NCBI RefSeq assembly: GCF_000498575.2
Contig: NZ_AWSQ01000004.1
Coordinates: forward strand, 531,834-595,833
Length of the DNA stretch: 64,000 bases
Direction: 5' to 3'
Source: Pseudomonas taeanensis MS-3
GTDB taxonomy: Bacteria > Pseudomonadota > Gammaproteobacteria > Pseudomonadales > Pseudomonadaceae
Positions 30,175 through 42,430 of this stretch are shown one piece after another (the stretch's first letter is position 1; each line of letters opens with the position of its first letter). The notes beneath the pieces are model-generated. The model saw nothing but the letters and a program-made list of their open reading frames with translations, was not told where the DNA came from and made no database searches. A program made the translations under genes and the position numbers.

Positions 30175-30576
30175 ATGGATTCGGGGAAAAGGCGCAGTCA
30201 GCGCGATTACACCTTGGCTTTTAAATTGGCGGTTGTAGATCAAGTTGAAAAAGGCGAGTTGAGTTATAAAGACGCTCAAACCCGCTATGGCATCCAGGGT
30301 AGCTCGACAGTGCTGGTTTGGTTACGCAAACATGGTCGACAGGACTGGAGCCAAGGCGCATCCATTCGAGTTCAGAGAACCCGCGCCGTGCACAAGCCAT
30401 CCACACCACTGACGCCTGAACAGCGGATCAAGGAGCTTGAAGAACAGCTCACGATGAGCAACCAGAAGGCTCAATTTTTTGAAGCTGTCGTGAACGTTCT
30501 GAAAAACGACTACGGCGTTTCTATCGTAAAAAAGCGACCCGGCAAGTCCTCTCGCAAGGGCAAATCGAAGGCCTGA
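30175..30576 (+). CDS. IS3-family transposase OrfA (helix-turn-helix protein)
   Basis: The 133-residue protein carries an N-terminal helix-turn-helix (about 10-60, YTLAFKLAVVDQVEKGELS) that binds the IS ends, then a leucine-zipper-like helix (RIKELEEQLTMSNQKAQFFEAV is split near 90-112). CAGGAGG sits upstream of the ATG. Near the 3' end, A6G (30528-30534) in phase A_AAA_AAG is a classic slippery heptamer directing a -1 shift into orfB. Confidence 0.93.
   Translation: MDSGKRRSQRDYTLAFKLAVVDQVEKGELSYKDAQTRYGIQGSSTVLVWLRKHGRQDWSQGASIRVQRTRAVHKPSTPLTPEQRIKELEEQLTMSNQKAQFFEAVVNVLKNDYGVSIVKKRPGKSSRKGKSKA
30528..30534 (+). promoter_or_regulatory. Programmed -1 ribosomal frameshift site of the IS
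   Basis: AAAAAAG is read A_AAA_AAG in the orfA frame. After slipping -1, the frame is open from GCG at 30534 through to the orfB ATG and beyond with no stop, giving an OrfAB fusion transposase. Confidence 0.85.
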
Positions 30577-30599
30577 GCATCACTAGGGCTTGCCTGTTT

Positions 30600-31397
30600 A
30601 TGGAAATTTCGCGCCAGGCTTATTACAAGCGAATCCGGGCATACGAGGCCCGCGCCCAACACGATCAAGGCGTGCTGGATTTTGTCTTGGAAAAGCGTCG
30701 CCGCCAGCCCCGGCTAGGAACGCGCAAGCTGCACCATTTACTGCATATTGAAGCTAGAACATCGCTGCAAGTCGGGCGAGATCGGTTGTTCACAATCCTG
30801 CGAGAGGCGCGTGAACTGGTGCCACGCAAACGTGCTTATCACAAAACCACCCACAGCCATCATCGCTTCCGACGCCATCCCAATCTGCTAAAAGACGGCC
30901 CAGCACAGGTTGTTGCTACGGGCCCTGAACAAGTTTGGGTCGCCGACATAACCTACCTGCCGACCCAGGAAAATGTAGCGTACCTAAGCCTGGTGACCGA
31001 TGCCTTCTCACGCAAAATCGTAGGGCATCACGTGCATGAGACGTTGCACACGGAGTCGGTGCTCAAGGCTCTGAAGAGCGCTGTCAGCGAGAGAGAAACA
31101 GACCAACCTCTGATCCATCATTCTGACCGCGGCGCCCAGTACTGCTCAGACCTTTATCAGCAGTTGCACATCAAGCATGGCATTACCTGTTCAATGACCG
31201 ACGGGTACGACTGTTACCAAAACGCGATGGCCGAGCGAGTGAACGGTATTTTGAAGATGGAATTCCTGCTGCGTCGGCCAAAAGACCTGGCAGAGGCTCG
31301 GAAGATGGTGGGCGAATCGGTGGCTATTTATAACGAAGAGCGGCCACATCTGGCCTTGAAATACAAAACGCCCGATGCGGTGCACCGGGCGTTTTGA
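30600..31397 (+). CDS. IS3-family transposase OrfB (DDE integrase)
   Basis: This 265-residue catalytic part has an rve integrase core with the DDE triad visible as WVADITYLPTQ (first Asp), HHSDRGAQYCS (second Asp) and NAMAERVNGILKMEF (Glu). The C-terminus IYNEERPHLALKYKTPDAVH is typical of the IS150/IS51-like groups. It can initiate at ATG 30600 or be made as an OrfAB fusion by -1 frameshifting. All catalytic residues are present. Confidence 0.95.
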   Translation: MEISRQAYYKRIRAYEARAQHDQGVLDFVLEKRRRQPRLGTRKLHHLLHIEARTSLQVGRDRLFTILREARELVPRKRAYHKTTHSHHRFRRHPNLLKDGPAQVVATGPEQVWVADITYLPTQENVAYLSLVTDAFSRKIVGHHVHETLHTESVLKALKSAVSERETDQPLIHHSDRGAQYCSDLYQQLHIKHGITCSMTDGYDCYQNAMAERVNGILKMEFLLRRPKDLAEARKMVGESVAIYNEERPHLALKYKTPDAVHRAF

Positions 31398-31439
31398 GAG
31401 TGAAACAGGTGTAAACCTATTTCAGGACTAGACACCGCT

Positions 31440-31461
31440 GATCACTCACATGTGAGTGATC
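31440..31461. repeat. Perfect 22-bp palindrome spanning the icd stop codon
   Basis: GATCACTCACA is followed directly by its exact reverse complement TGTGAGTGATC. It covers the last codons and stop of icd, and the IS ends five bases away. Confidence 0.85.
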
Positions 31462-32702
31462 ATGGCGTCGCCGAACTGCGAGCACGACATCAGCTTGGCA
31501 CCTTCCATCAGGCGCTCGAAGTCGTAGGTCACGGTCTTGGCCGAGATAGCGCCATTGGTACCTTTGATGATCAGGTCGGCAGCTTCTACCCAGCCCATAT
31601 GGCGCAACATCATTTCGGCAGAGAGGATCAGCGAACCCGGGTTGACCTTGTCCTGGCCCGCGTACTTCGGCGCCGTACCGTGGGTCGCCTCGAACATGGC
31701 GATGGTGTCGGACAGGTTGGCGCCCGGAGCGATGCCAATGCCACCCACCTCGGCCGCCAGAGCGTCGGACAGGTAGTCACCGTTGAGGTTCAGAGTGGCA
31801 ATCACATCGTATTCGGCCGGACGCAACAGGATCTGCTGCAGCATGGCGTCGGCGATAGCATCTTTAACGATGACATTCTTACCGGTTTTCGGGTTCTTGA
31901 ACTGCATCCAAGGACCGCCATCGAGCAGGGTTGCGCCGAACTCCTCGGCCGCAATTTCGTAGGCCCACTCTTTGAAGGCACCTTCGGTGAACTTCATGAT
32001 GTTGCCTTTATGCACGATGGTCAGCGAGTCGCGGTCGTTATCAACCACGTACTGCAGCGCCTTGCGCGCCAGACGCTTGGTGCCTTCCTTGGAAACCGGC
32101 TTGACGCCAATGCCGCAGTTTTCATCGAAACGGATCTTGGTTACCCCCATTTCTTCCTTGAGGAACTTGATGACCTTGTCTGCTTCCGGTGAACCGGCTT
32201 TCCACTCAATACCGGCATAAATATCTTCGGAGTTTTCGCGGAAGATGGTCATGTCGACATCGCCGGGTTTTTTCACCGGGCTAGGCACGCCTTCGAACCA
32301 GCGCACGGGGCGCAGGCAGACGTACAGGTCTAACTGCTGACGCAGCGCTACGTTTAGGGAGCGGATACCACCACCGACGGGCGTAGTCAGCGGGCCTTTG
32401 ATGGAAACGACGTAGTCTTTGACAGCGTCCAGAGTTTCCTGCGGCAACCAGGTGTCCTGATCGTAAACCTGGGTGGCCTTCTCGCCAGCGTAAACTTCCA
32501 TCCAGGAAATCTTGCGCTTGCCGCCGTAGGCTTTTTCGACAGCCGCATCAACGACCTTGATCATCACCGGGCTGATGTCGACGCCGATGCCATCACCCTC
32601 GATGTAAGGGATGATCGGATTGTTCGGTACATTGAGGGACATATCGGCATTGACGGTGATTTTGTCACCGGTTGCTGGCACCTGGATCTTTTGGTATCCC
32701 AT
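31446..32702 (-). CDS. icd: Isocitrate dehydrogenase (NADP+), dimeric type
   Basis: The 418-residue enzyme oxidises isocitrate to 2-oxoglutarate in the TCA cycle. The substrate-binding serine, which AceK phosphorylates in E. coli, is in [13 protein letters not shown] (Ser115). [10 protein letters not shown]-like metal and NADP segments appear as [16 protein letters not shown] and [23 protein letters not shown] lies six bases before ATG. It diverges from idh, an unrelated enzyme for the same reaction. Its 3' end is only 12 bases from an IS3 element. Confidence 0.96.
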   Translation of the reverse strand: MGYQKIQVPATGDKITVNADMSLNVPNNPIIPYIEGDGIGVDISPVMIKVVDAAVEKAYGGKRKISWMEVYAGEKATQVYDQDTWLPQETLDAVKDYVVSIKGPLTTPVGGGIRSLNVALRQQLDLYVCLRPVRWFEGVPSPVKKPGDVDMTIFRENSEDIYAGIEWKAGSPEADKVIKFLKEEMGVTKIRFDENCGIGVKPVSKEGTKRLARKALQYVVDNDRDSLTIVHKGNIMKFTEGAFKEWAYEIAAEEFGATLLDGGPWMQFKNPKTGKNVIVKDAIADAMLQQILLRPAEYDVIATLNLNGDYLSDALAAEVGGIGIAPGANLSDTIAMFEATHGTAPKYAGQDKVNPGSLILSAEMMLRHMGWVEAADLIIKGTNGAISAKTVTYDFERLMEGAKLMSCSQFGDAMITHM

Positions 32703-33068
32703 GCTGGACTCCGTCTTGTGGTTAAACAGTGCGCATCGCCCGAGAGTAACTCAGTTGAATCGAGCGAAACCATATGTTCGTTGGTCTTATGCACAAGGGC
32801 ATTCTGCGACGCACAGTCGCAGTGGTATACTGCTTAGGTGACTAACGAGTCATAAGGGGCTGACTGTCTTGAACGAGACGTCCGCCTCTTGAATCTGCCG
32901 AATTGCTACCGCGACTCGACGGCTCGAAGTGCTCGACACTCTACTGGTGCATCCAACATCACCGCGGCAAGTCCTCGACTTCCGGCTCGCTCACACAGCG
33001 AACCACGGCGCCTACCTGCGCATGTCGAGGGCTTGTGTACGCTCAGCGAAGAAGAGAGTTAACCCTAA
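32703..33068. other. Divergent icd-idh regulatory interval
   Basis: About 365 bases holding both promoters. A GCGAC-GCACA-GTCGC hairpin and an extended -10 (TGGTATACT) occur at 32806-32831, pointing toward idh. About 230 bases remain between that site and the idh start. No gene is supported inside; a 73-codon frame at 32929-33150 overlaps idh out of frame. Confidence 0.5.
32803..32831 (+). promoter_or_regulatory. Candidate idh promoter (extended -10)
   Basis: TGGTATACT is a near-consensus extended -10, with a weak -35 (TTCTGC) 18 bases upstream. It would start a leader of about 230 bases before idh. Confidence 0.5.
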
Positions 33069-35294
<2,226 letters not shown>

Positions 35295-35330
35295 GCGCTA
35301 ATACCCGGCGCCCACGGGCGTCACACCATG

Positions 35331-35359
35331 GAAACCCCGGCCCCTGCGCCGGGGTTTCT
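35331..35359 (+). terminator. Intrinsic terminator after idh
   Basis: GAAACCCCGGC pairs with GCCGGGGTTTC around a short CCCTGC-type loop, 36 bases beyond the idh stop. The T run is contained in the stem arm. Confidence 0.75.
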
Positions 35360-35429
35360 GCTTTCGGCCTGACAGAAGCGCACAGGCGCGACTGTTATGC
35401 TCACCATTTATCTGCTCAGGTAGTGTTTT

Positions 35430-35876
35430 ATGAATTGGCTGCCTCATATCACCGTGGCCACGGTCATCGAAGACCAGGGCCGCTTCCTCTTGGTCGAAGA
35501 ACTGGCCGAGGGCCGTGCAGTATTCAACCAGCCTGCCGGCCACCTGGAGGCAGACGAAAGCCTCCTGCAGGCCGCCATACGCGAAACCCTCGAAGAAACC
35601 GGCTGGGATGTCGAGCTGACCGGCGTCACCGGCATTTATCTCTATACAGCCCCCAGCAATGGGGTGACCTATCAGCGCGTCTGCTTCGCTGCCAAAGCGC
35701 TGCAGCGACATCCTGAACTCGCACTGGATGAAGGCATCATCGGTCCACGCTGGCTGACTCGCGACGAATTGGCCGCCCAGCCAGAGCGCTGGCGCAGCGA
35801 GCTGGTACTGCGCTGCATCGACGACTACCTGGATGGCGCGTGCTTCCCGTTAACCCTGATCCGCGACCCAGCTTAA
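35430..35876 (+). CDS. Nudix hydrolase (NudJ-like)
   Basis: The 148-residue protein has a complete Nudix box: G37, E43, R51-E52, E55-E56 and G58 in GHLEADESLLQAAIRETLEE. Position beside mnmA matches NudJ (YmfB), a phosphatase that hydrolyses thiamine pyrophosphate and nucleoside tri- and diphosphates in E. coli. The N-terminal WLPHITVATVIEDQGRFLLVEE is the usual first strand pair. No signal peptide. Substrate here is not shown. Confidence 0.88.
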   Translation: MNWLPHITVATVIEDQGRFLLVEELAEGRAVFNQPAGHLEADESLLQAAIRETLEETGWDVELTGVTGIYLYTAPSNGVTYQRVCFAAKALQRHPELALDEGIIGPRWLTRDELAAQPERWRSELVLRCIDDYLDGACFPLTLIRDPA

Positions 35877-35907
35877 CGCCTGGCTAGTCGCCGCAACGAG
35901 CCGGCCC

Positions 35908-35916
35908 TGTTAGAAT
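35908..35916 (+). promoter_or_regulatory. Candidate extended -10 promoter for mnmA-hflD
   Basis: TGTTAGAAT matches TGN-TATAAT with one mismatch, 33 bases before the mnmA ATG. No clear -35 is seen. Confidence 0.4.
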
Positions 35917-35948
35917 CGCGTCCTTTTGAGCCTCTGCACACTCAACCC

Positions 35949-37067
35949 ATGCCCGATCCAACTGCAACCCGCGTAATCGTCGGCATGTCCGGCGGCGTCG
36001 ACTCGTCTGTTTCTGCCCTGCTGCTGCTGGAGCAGGGTTATCAGGTCGAAGGCCTGTTCATGAAGAACTGGGACGAGGACGACGGCACCGAATATTGCAC
36101 CGCCATGGATGACCTGGCCGACGCCCAGGCCGTGTGCGACAAGATCGGCATCAAGCTGCACACCGCCAATTTCGCGGCGGAGTACTGGGACAATGTGTTC
36201 GAGCACTTCCTCGCCGAGTACAAGGCTGGGCGCACCCCCAACCCGGACATCCTGTGCAACCGCGAGATCAAGTTCAAAGCCTTTCTCGACTATGCGCTGA
36301 TGCTCGGTGCCGATCTCATCGCCACCGGCCACTATGTGCGCCGCCGCGATAGCCACGGCCGTACCGAACTGCTCAAGGGCCTGGACCCGAACAAGGATCA
36401 GAGCTACTTCCTGCATGCGGTCGGCGGCGAGCAGATCGCCAAGACCCTGTTCCCGGTCGGCGAACTGGAGAAGCCCCAGGTGCGCGCCATCGCCGAGAAA
36501 TATCAGCTGGCCACGGCGAAGAAAAAAGACTCCACCGGCATCTGCTTCATCGGCGAGCGCCGCTTCAGCGACTTCCTCAAGCAGTATCTGCCCGCTCAGC
36601 CTGGTGATATCGAAACCACCGAAGGCGAGGTCATCGGTCGCCACCATGGCTTGATGTACCACACCATCGGCCAGCGCCAAGGTCTGGGTATTGGCGGTTT
36701 GAAAGATGCCAGCGACGAACCCTGGTACGTCCTGGAGAAAGACTTAGTGAGAAATGTATTGGTGGTTGGTCAAGGTAACGAACACCCTTGGCTATTCTCC
36801 AGCGCCCTGCTTGCCTCGCAGATTTACTGGGTCAACCCAGTCGACCTCAGCAGCCCACGCCAACTGACCGCCAAGGTGCGCTACCGCCAGAGTGACCAGG
36901 CCTGCACATTGGAACAGACCGCCAATGGCTACCGCGCCTCGTTTGCCATGCCACAACGAGCCGTTACACCGGGCCAGTCCGTAGTGTTCTATGACGGCGA
37001 GGTTTGCCTCGGCGGCGGCGTGATCGAAACAGCCGAACCCTGGAGCAGCAAGGGCCCACGCTCATGA
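35949..37067 (+). CDS. mnmA: tRNA-specific 2-thiouridylase MnmA
   Basis: The 372-residue enzyme performs the last step of s2U34 synthesis, taking sulfur from TusE encoded at 13744. The PP-loop SGGVDSS (residues 14-20) activates the uridine with ATP. Catalytic cysteines are in [12 protein letters not shown] (Cys103) and [10 protein letters not shown] (about 200). GLGIGG and the C-terminal beta-barrel follow. hflD starts inside its stop codon (ATGA overlap), indicating coupling. Confidence 0.96.
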   Translation: MPDPTATRVIVGMSGGVDSSVSALLLLEQGYQVEGLFMKNWDEDDGTEYCTAMDDLADAQAVCDKIGIKLHTANFAAEYWDNVFEHFLAEYKAGRTPNPDILCNREIKFKAFLDYALMLGADLIATGHYVRRRDSHGRTELLKGLDPNKDQSYFLHAVGGEQIAKTLFPVGELEKPQVRAIAEKYQLATAKKKDSTGICFIGERRFSDFLKQYLPAQPGDIETTEGEVIGRHHGLMYHTIGQRQGLGIGGLKDASDEPWYVLEKDLVRNVLVVGQGNEHPWLFSSALLASQIYWVNPVDLSSPRQLTAKVRYRQSDQACTLEQTANGYRASFAMPQRAVTPGQSVVFYDGEVCLGGGVIETAEPWSSKGPRS

Positions 37068-37684
37068 CCCCGACACAGGAGCAGCTGGTGGCACTGGCCG
37101 CGGTTTTCGAGTCGGCCGTACTGGTCGATAAGCTCGCGCGCACCGGCCAGATCAGCGAAGCCGATCTGGCCTGCATGCTCGGTAGCCTATTGATCCGCGA
37201 CCCGCAGAACACCCTGGATGTTTACGGCGGCGATGATCTCAACCTGCGCGATGGCTATCGCGCCCTGGTCAGTTCACTGGAGCGCGACCCCGCCAGCCTG
37301 CAGCGCGAACCGCTGCGCTATGCCCTGGCCCTACTCGCGCTGGAGCGACAACTGTCCAAGCGCGACGACATGCTGCAGGTCATGGGCAAACGCCTCGATC
37401 AGATTCAACAACAGGTCGAGCACTTCGGGCCGATTCACGAGAACGTGGTCGCCTCCTGCGGCAGCCTGTACCAGGACACCATCAGCACCTTCCGTCAGCG
37501 CATTCAGGTGCAAGGTGACATGCGCCACCTGCAACAACCCAGCAATGCCTCGAAAATCCGCGCCCTGTTACTTGCCGGTATTCGCGCGGCACGCTTGTGG
37601 CGTCAGCTCGGTGGCCATCGCTGGCAGCTGGTGTTAAGTCGCGGCAAATTACTCAAAGAACTCTACCCGCTGCTGCGTAGCTGA
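37064..37684 (+). CDS. hflD: High-frequency lysogenization protein HflD homologue
   Basis: At 206 residues, this peripheral inner-membrane protein in E. coli binds the lambda CII activator and affects its degradation; its role without lambda is unclear. It opens [20 protein letters not shown] and contains [18 protein letters not shown] and the C-terminal [16 protein letters not shown] chose ATG 37064, overlapping the mnmA stop; the frame stays open 20 codons upstream within mnmA. The mnmA-hflD-purB order is conserved, though here a permease gene intervenes. Confidence 0.93.
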   Translation: MTPTQEQLVALAAVFESAVLVDKLARTGQISEADLACMLGSLLIRDPQNTLDVYGGDDLNLRDGYRALVSSLERDPASLQREPLRYALALLALERQLSKRDDMLQVMGKRLDQIQQQVEHFGPIHENVVASCGSLYQDTISTFRQRIQVQGDMRHLQQPSNASKIRALLLAGIRAARLWRQLGGHRWQLVLSRGKLLKELYPLLRS

Positions 37685-37687
37685 CCC

Positions 37688-38545
37688 ATGGCAGCGCGCA
37701 TGGTCAACCCCATGCGAGGCGCCGCGCTGCTGGCGCTCTCCGCACTGTTATTCGCGCTGATGGGCGTTGGCGTGCGCGAAGTCTCCATCAGCGTCAACAA
37801 TGAATCGGTGGTGTTCTTTCGCAACCTTGTCGGTGTGCTGTTGTTTCTACCGCTGATTCTGCTCAAAGGCACGCGTCCATTGAGAACGGGCCGCCTCAAG
37901 TCGCATCTGTGGCGCACCTTCTTCGGCCTGGCGGCGATGTACTGCTTCTTTTATGCCATCGCCCATTTGCCACTGGCCGATGCCATGCTGTTCACCTATT
38001 CGGCCCCAGTCTTCACCCCACTGATCGCCTGGTGTTGGCTGAAAGAACCGCTGAGCAAGCGCATCCTTGCCACCACCATCATCGGCCTGCTCGGCGTGCT
38101 GCTGGTTGCCAAGCCTTCCGCCGCCCTGCTCGACAGCCAGGCACTGATCGGCATGGCAGCCAGCATTCTGGCGGCCTTTGCCTTTGTCTCGATTCGCGAG
38201 ATGAGTGACACCGAGCCCGCCTTTCGCATGGTCTTCTACTTTTCCCTGTTCAGTGCATTGATCTCGGCGCTCCCGCTCGCCTGGGCCTGGCAACCGGTGA
38301 GTCAGCATGAGTTGAGTTTGCTGCTGTTCATCGGCCTGCTCGCCACCGCCAGTCAGATCATCATGTCCAAAGCCTATAGTCTGGCACCACCTGGTTTGAT
38401 CGGTCCCGTCGCCTACCTGGCCATCGTGTTTGCCGGCCTGATCGCCTGGCTGCGCTGGGGCGAAACCCCGGACCTGACATCGTTGTTCGGCGCTGCCTTG
38501 ATTTTCGCCTCTAGCCTGCTGTCGATTCGTCGTCACGCTCGCTGA
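37688..38545 (+). CDS. DMT-superfamily (EamA) permease
   Basis: The 285-residue protein has ten hydrophobic helices as two EamA repeats. The first ends near 135 (TIIGLLGVLLVAKPS) and the second begins LIGMAASILAAFAFVSIREM. Members export amino acids, metabolites or drugs; the substrate cannot be read. It begins three bases after hflD, so probably co-transcribed, and lies between hflD and purB. Two early ATG codons (37688, 37700) are possible starts. Confidence 0.85.
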   Translation: MAARMVNPMRGAALLALSALLFALMGVGVREVSISVNNESVVFFRNLVGVLLFLPLILLKGTRPLRTGRLKSHLWRTFFGLAAMYCFFYAIAHLPLADAMLFTYSAPVFTPLIAWCWLKEPLSKRILATTIIGLLGVLLVAKPSAALLDSQALIGMAASILAAFAFVSIREMSDTEPAFRMVFYFSLFSALISALPLAWAWQPVSQHELSLLLFIGLLATASQIIMSKAYSLAPPGLIGPVAYLAIVFAGLIAWLRWGETPDLTSLFGAALIFASSLLSIRRHAR

Positions 38546-38590
38546 ACGGCCGTCGGCCAAACGCGGCCCGAGCACTGTTTTCATGTATGA

Positions 38591-40003
<1,413 letters not shown>

Positions 40004-40021
40004 GCGGCAACAGCCCTCCCT

Positions 40022-40047
40022 ACGCCCGGCTGTGCCGGGCGTTTTTA
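40022..40047 (+). terminator. Intrinsic terminator after purB
   Basis: Stem ACGCCCGGC / GCCGGGCGT with loop TGT, followed by TTTTATTT. Confidence 0.92.
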
Positions 40048-40081
40048 TTTATGGGTAATTACTCATTTCAAAGGCTTACCG

Positions 40082-41248
40082 ATGAATCCTGATATTCCAC
40101 TGCAACTTCTGGGTGGCCTGACCGCGCGCGAGTTCTTGCGTGATTACTGGCAGAAGAAACCGCTACTGGTGCGCCAGGCGATGCCCGACTTCGAGAGCCC
40201 GATCTCGCCCGACGAACTGGCCGGCCTGGCGCTGGAGGAAGAAGTTGAATCGCGCCTGGTACTCGAGCACGGCGAGCGGCCCTGGGAACTACGCCGCGGT
40301 CCATTCGCCGAGGATGCCTTCGCCGATCTGCCCGAACGTGACTGGACCCTACTGGTGCAAGCGGTCGATCAGTTCGTCCCGGAAGTCGGCGAACTGCTGG
40401 AGTCATTCAACTTCCTGCCCAAGTGGCGCATCGACGATGTCATGGTCAGCTTCGCCACACCGGGTGGCGGCGTCGGCCCGCACTTCGATAATTACGACGT
40501 ATTCCTGCTGCAAGGCCACGGCAAGCGCCGCTGGCAAATAGGCCAGACCTGCAACTCCGAGAGCCCATTACTCGAGCATGCGGATCTGAAAATTCTGGCC
40601 GAATTCGATAAAACTGAAGAATGGGTACTGGAACCCGGCGACATGCTGTATCTGCCGCCACTCCTGGCCCACTGTGGTACCGCTGAGGATGATTGCATGA
40701 CCTATTCCGTAGGCTTCCGCGCGCCAAGCGCCGCCGAAGTACTCACCCATTTCACCGACTTCCTGGGCCAGTTCCTGCCCGATGAGGAGCGCTACAGCGA
40801 CGCCGATGCGCAGCCGACCAGCGATCCCCACCAGATCCAGCGCGACTCGCTGGATCGCCTGAAGAACCTGCTCAACGAACACATGGGCGACGAGCGGCTG
40901 CTGATGACCTGGTTCGGCCAATTCATGACCGAACCACGCTACCCGGAATTGATCGGCGGCATCGAAATGGATGAGGAAGCCTTCCTCGGCAATCTGCAAG
41001 ACGGCGCCGTCTTAATCCGCAACCCCAGTGCCCGCCTGGCCTGGTCCGAAGTCGGCGAAGATCTGGTGCTGTTCGCCAGCGGTCAGAGTCGCCTGCTGCC
41101 GGCCAGTCTGCGTGAGCTGCTCAAGCTTGTCTGCGCGGCGGAAGCGTTACATAGCGAAAACCTTGGTCAGTGGCTGGGCGACGAAACCGCGCGTAATTTG
41201 CTCTGGGAACTGGTCAAGCAAGGCAGCCTGGAGTTTGCCAATGAATAG
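40082..41248 (+). CDS. Ribosomal protein uL16 3-hydroxylase (RoxA/YcfD-like JmjC oxygenase)
   Basis: The 388-residue 2-oxoglutarate- and Fe(II)-dependent oxygenase resembles YcfD, which hydroxylates an arginine of ribosomal protein uL16. The iron triad is GPHFDNYD (His134, Asp136) and LLAHCGT (His197), in a cupin/JmjC barrel. A dimerisation and winged-helix C-terminal part (about 210-388) follows. It opens a run of four overlapping or close genes and its stop overlaps the GNAT start by eight bases. Confidence 0.88.
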   Translation: MNPDIPLQLLGGLTAREFLRDYWQKKPLLVRQAMPDFESPISPDELAGLALEEEVESRLVLEHGERPWELRRGPFAEDAFADLPERDWTLLVQAVDQFVPEVGELLESFNFLPKWRIDDVMVSFATPGGGVGPHFDNYDVFLLQGHGKRRWQIGQTCNSESPLLEHADLKILAEFDKTEEWVLEPGDMLYLPPLLAHCGTAEDDCMTYSVGFRAPSAAEVLTHFTDFLGQFLPDEERYSDADAQPTSDPHQIQRDSLDRLKNLLNEHMGDERLLMTWFGQFMTEPRYPELIGGIEMDEEAFLGNLQDGAVLIRNPSARLAWSEVGEDLVLFASGQSRLLPASLRELLKLVCAAEALHSENLGQWLGDETARNLLWELVKQGSLEFANE

Positions 41249-41666
41249 CATTCACGTCCGCCTGGCCGACTGGCAGAAGGACAATGCCGAGCTTCGACGC
41301 ATTCGCGAAGCGGTATTTATCGCCGAACAATCCGTGCCACCGGAGCTCGAATGGGACGCAGAGGATGCCGATGCCGCGCATTTTCTAGCCTATGAAGGCG
41401 ACTACCCGATTGGTACGGCGCGCCTGCTGCCCGACGGGCATATCGGCCGGATGTCGGTACTCAAGGACTGGCGCGGGCTGAAAGTCGGTGATGCGCTGAT
41501 GCGCGCGGTCATCGCCGAAGCTGAAAAACGTGGTCTGCAGCGCCAAATGCTCAGTGCCCAGGTGCATGCCACGGCTTTCTATGAACGGCTAGGCTTTGCC
41601 ATCGTCAGCGGTGAATACCTCGACGCCGGCATCCCCCACGTGGACATGGTGCGCGACAGCGACTAG
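41241..41666 (+). CDS. GNAT-family N-acetyltransferase
   Basis: The 141-residue acetyl-CoA-dependent transferase begins at ATG 41241 inside the preceding gene. The acetyl-CoA loop is in MSVLKDWRGLKVGDALM (about 73-89), with HATAFYERLGF completing the fold near 112-122. The opening RIREAVFIAEQSVPPELEWD is typical of YjcF/ElaA-like members. Substrate unknown. The overlap with the oxygenase gene suggests co-translation. Confidence 0.88.
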   Translation: MNSIHVRLADWQKDNAELRRIREAVFIAEQSVPPELEWDAEDADAAHFLAYEGDYPIGTARLLPDGHIGRMSVLKDWRGLKVGDALMRAVIAEAEKRGLQRQMLSAQVHATAFYERLGFAIVSGEYLDAGIPHVDMVRDSD

Positions 41667-41788
41667 AAGAACTGATCCGCTACCCGCGCAGGGCTTGATG
41701 CTACATTGCACCTACTGCCTTGGGCCTATGGGTGCTGCCGCTCCTTGCCTTGGTTCGGGCAATCAAGCACAGGCTCCAAGAGGTCAGG

Positions 41789-42430
41789 ATGAACGACAAG
41801 AACGCCCCGCCAGACGCAACCGACAGCAACGCGGCAGAACCGCTTCCTGCTATCGAATTCGAGTCTTCGGGGCGTTTCGCCGTCCACAACCCAGAGCCTG
41901 TGGTCACCGATAGCGCGCGCTGTGAACCCGCCCCCTTCGTTCTCGGCGAGCACCAGCCGCTGGAGCGTTTCAGTCAGACCGATGAGGCCCGAGCCCACGC
42001 CCTCGCCCTGCTCCAGCAAGCCCGTCGCAGCCTGTGTATCTACACTGATGACCTGGAGCCCTGGCTCTATCATCACAGCAGCATCGAGGAGGCCTGCAGG
42101 CGGTTTCTCCTCGCCAATCCGAAGAATCGCCTGCGCATTCTGGTCAAAGATCTCAACCGCAGCGTGAAAGACGGCCACCGCCTGCTCAGCCTGTCACGCC
42201 GCCTGACCAGCAACTTGCTTATTCGCAAGCTGCATCCTGACTATCCCGCTGAAGACGCCAGCTTCCTGCTCGCCGATAGCAGCGGTATGCTCGTGCGCCC
42301 CGAACACGGCCAGTTCGCCGGCTATGCCTTGTACCAGAATCCAGGCCGAGTTCGCCTGCAACAAAGAGCCTTCGACCTGGCTTGGGATACCAGCATCCTT
42401 GACCCTGACTTGCGGAGTTTCCTGCTATGA
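41789..42430 (+). CDS. Conserved protein with PLD-like region (DUF7931-like)
   Basis: A 213-residue protein without a signal peptide. The first 60 residues are acidic and low-complexity. The remainder (about 70-205) resembles the half-domain of phospholipase-D-like proteins: ALALLQQARRSLCIYTDDLE, then RLRILVKDLNRSVKDGHRLL, but no HxK(x4)D catalytic motif is apparent. I chose ATG 41789 behind AGAGG; the frame is open 23 codons further upstream. Its stop overlaps the next start (ATGA). Function unknown. Confidence 0.7.
   Translation: MNDKNAPPDATDSNAAEPLPAIEFESSGRFAVHNPEPVVTDSARCEPAPFVLGEHQPLERFSQTDEARAHALALLQQARRSLCIYTDDLEPWLYHHSSIEEACRRFLLANPKNRLRILVKDLNRSVKDGHRLLSLSRRLTSNLLIRKLHPDYPAEDASFLLADSSGMLVRPEHGQFAGYALYQNPGRVRLQQRAFDLAWDTSILDPDLRSFLL

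Larger units (their letters stand above)
30122..31434 (+). mobile_element. Complete IS3-family insertion sequence (about 1.3 kb)
   Basis: The ends are 28-bp imperfect inverted repeats: left TGTCCCGCCCTGAATAAGG, right (complement) TGTCTAGTCCTGAAATAGG, both continuing TTTACACCT. CCG occurs on both sides (30119-30121 and 31435-31437), a 3-bp target duplication as expected for IS3. It encodes OrfA and OrfB in overlapping -1 phase. Both frames, both ends and the duplication are intact, so the insertion appears recent and the element potentially active. It lies between cspD and icd. Confidence 0.92.

Noticed and set aside
30122-31434. IS remnant at 11.3 kb as a second copy of this element
   Set aside because: The OrfB C-termini differ (YNWIRPHQFNGRL versus YNEERPHLALKYK) and so do the terminal repeats, so they are different IS3-family elements.
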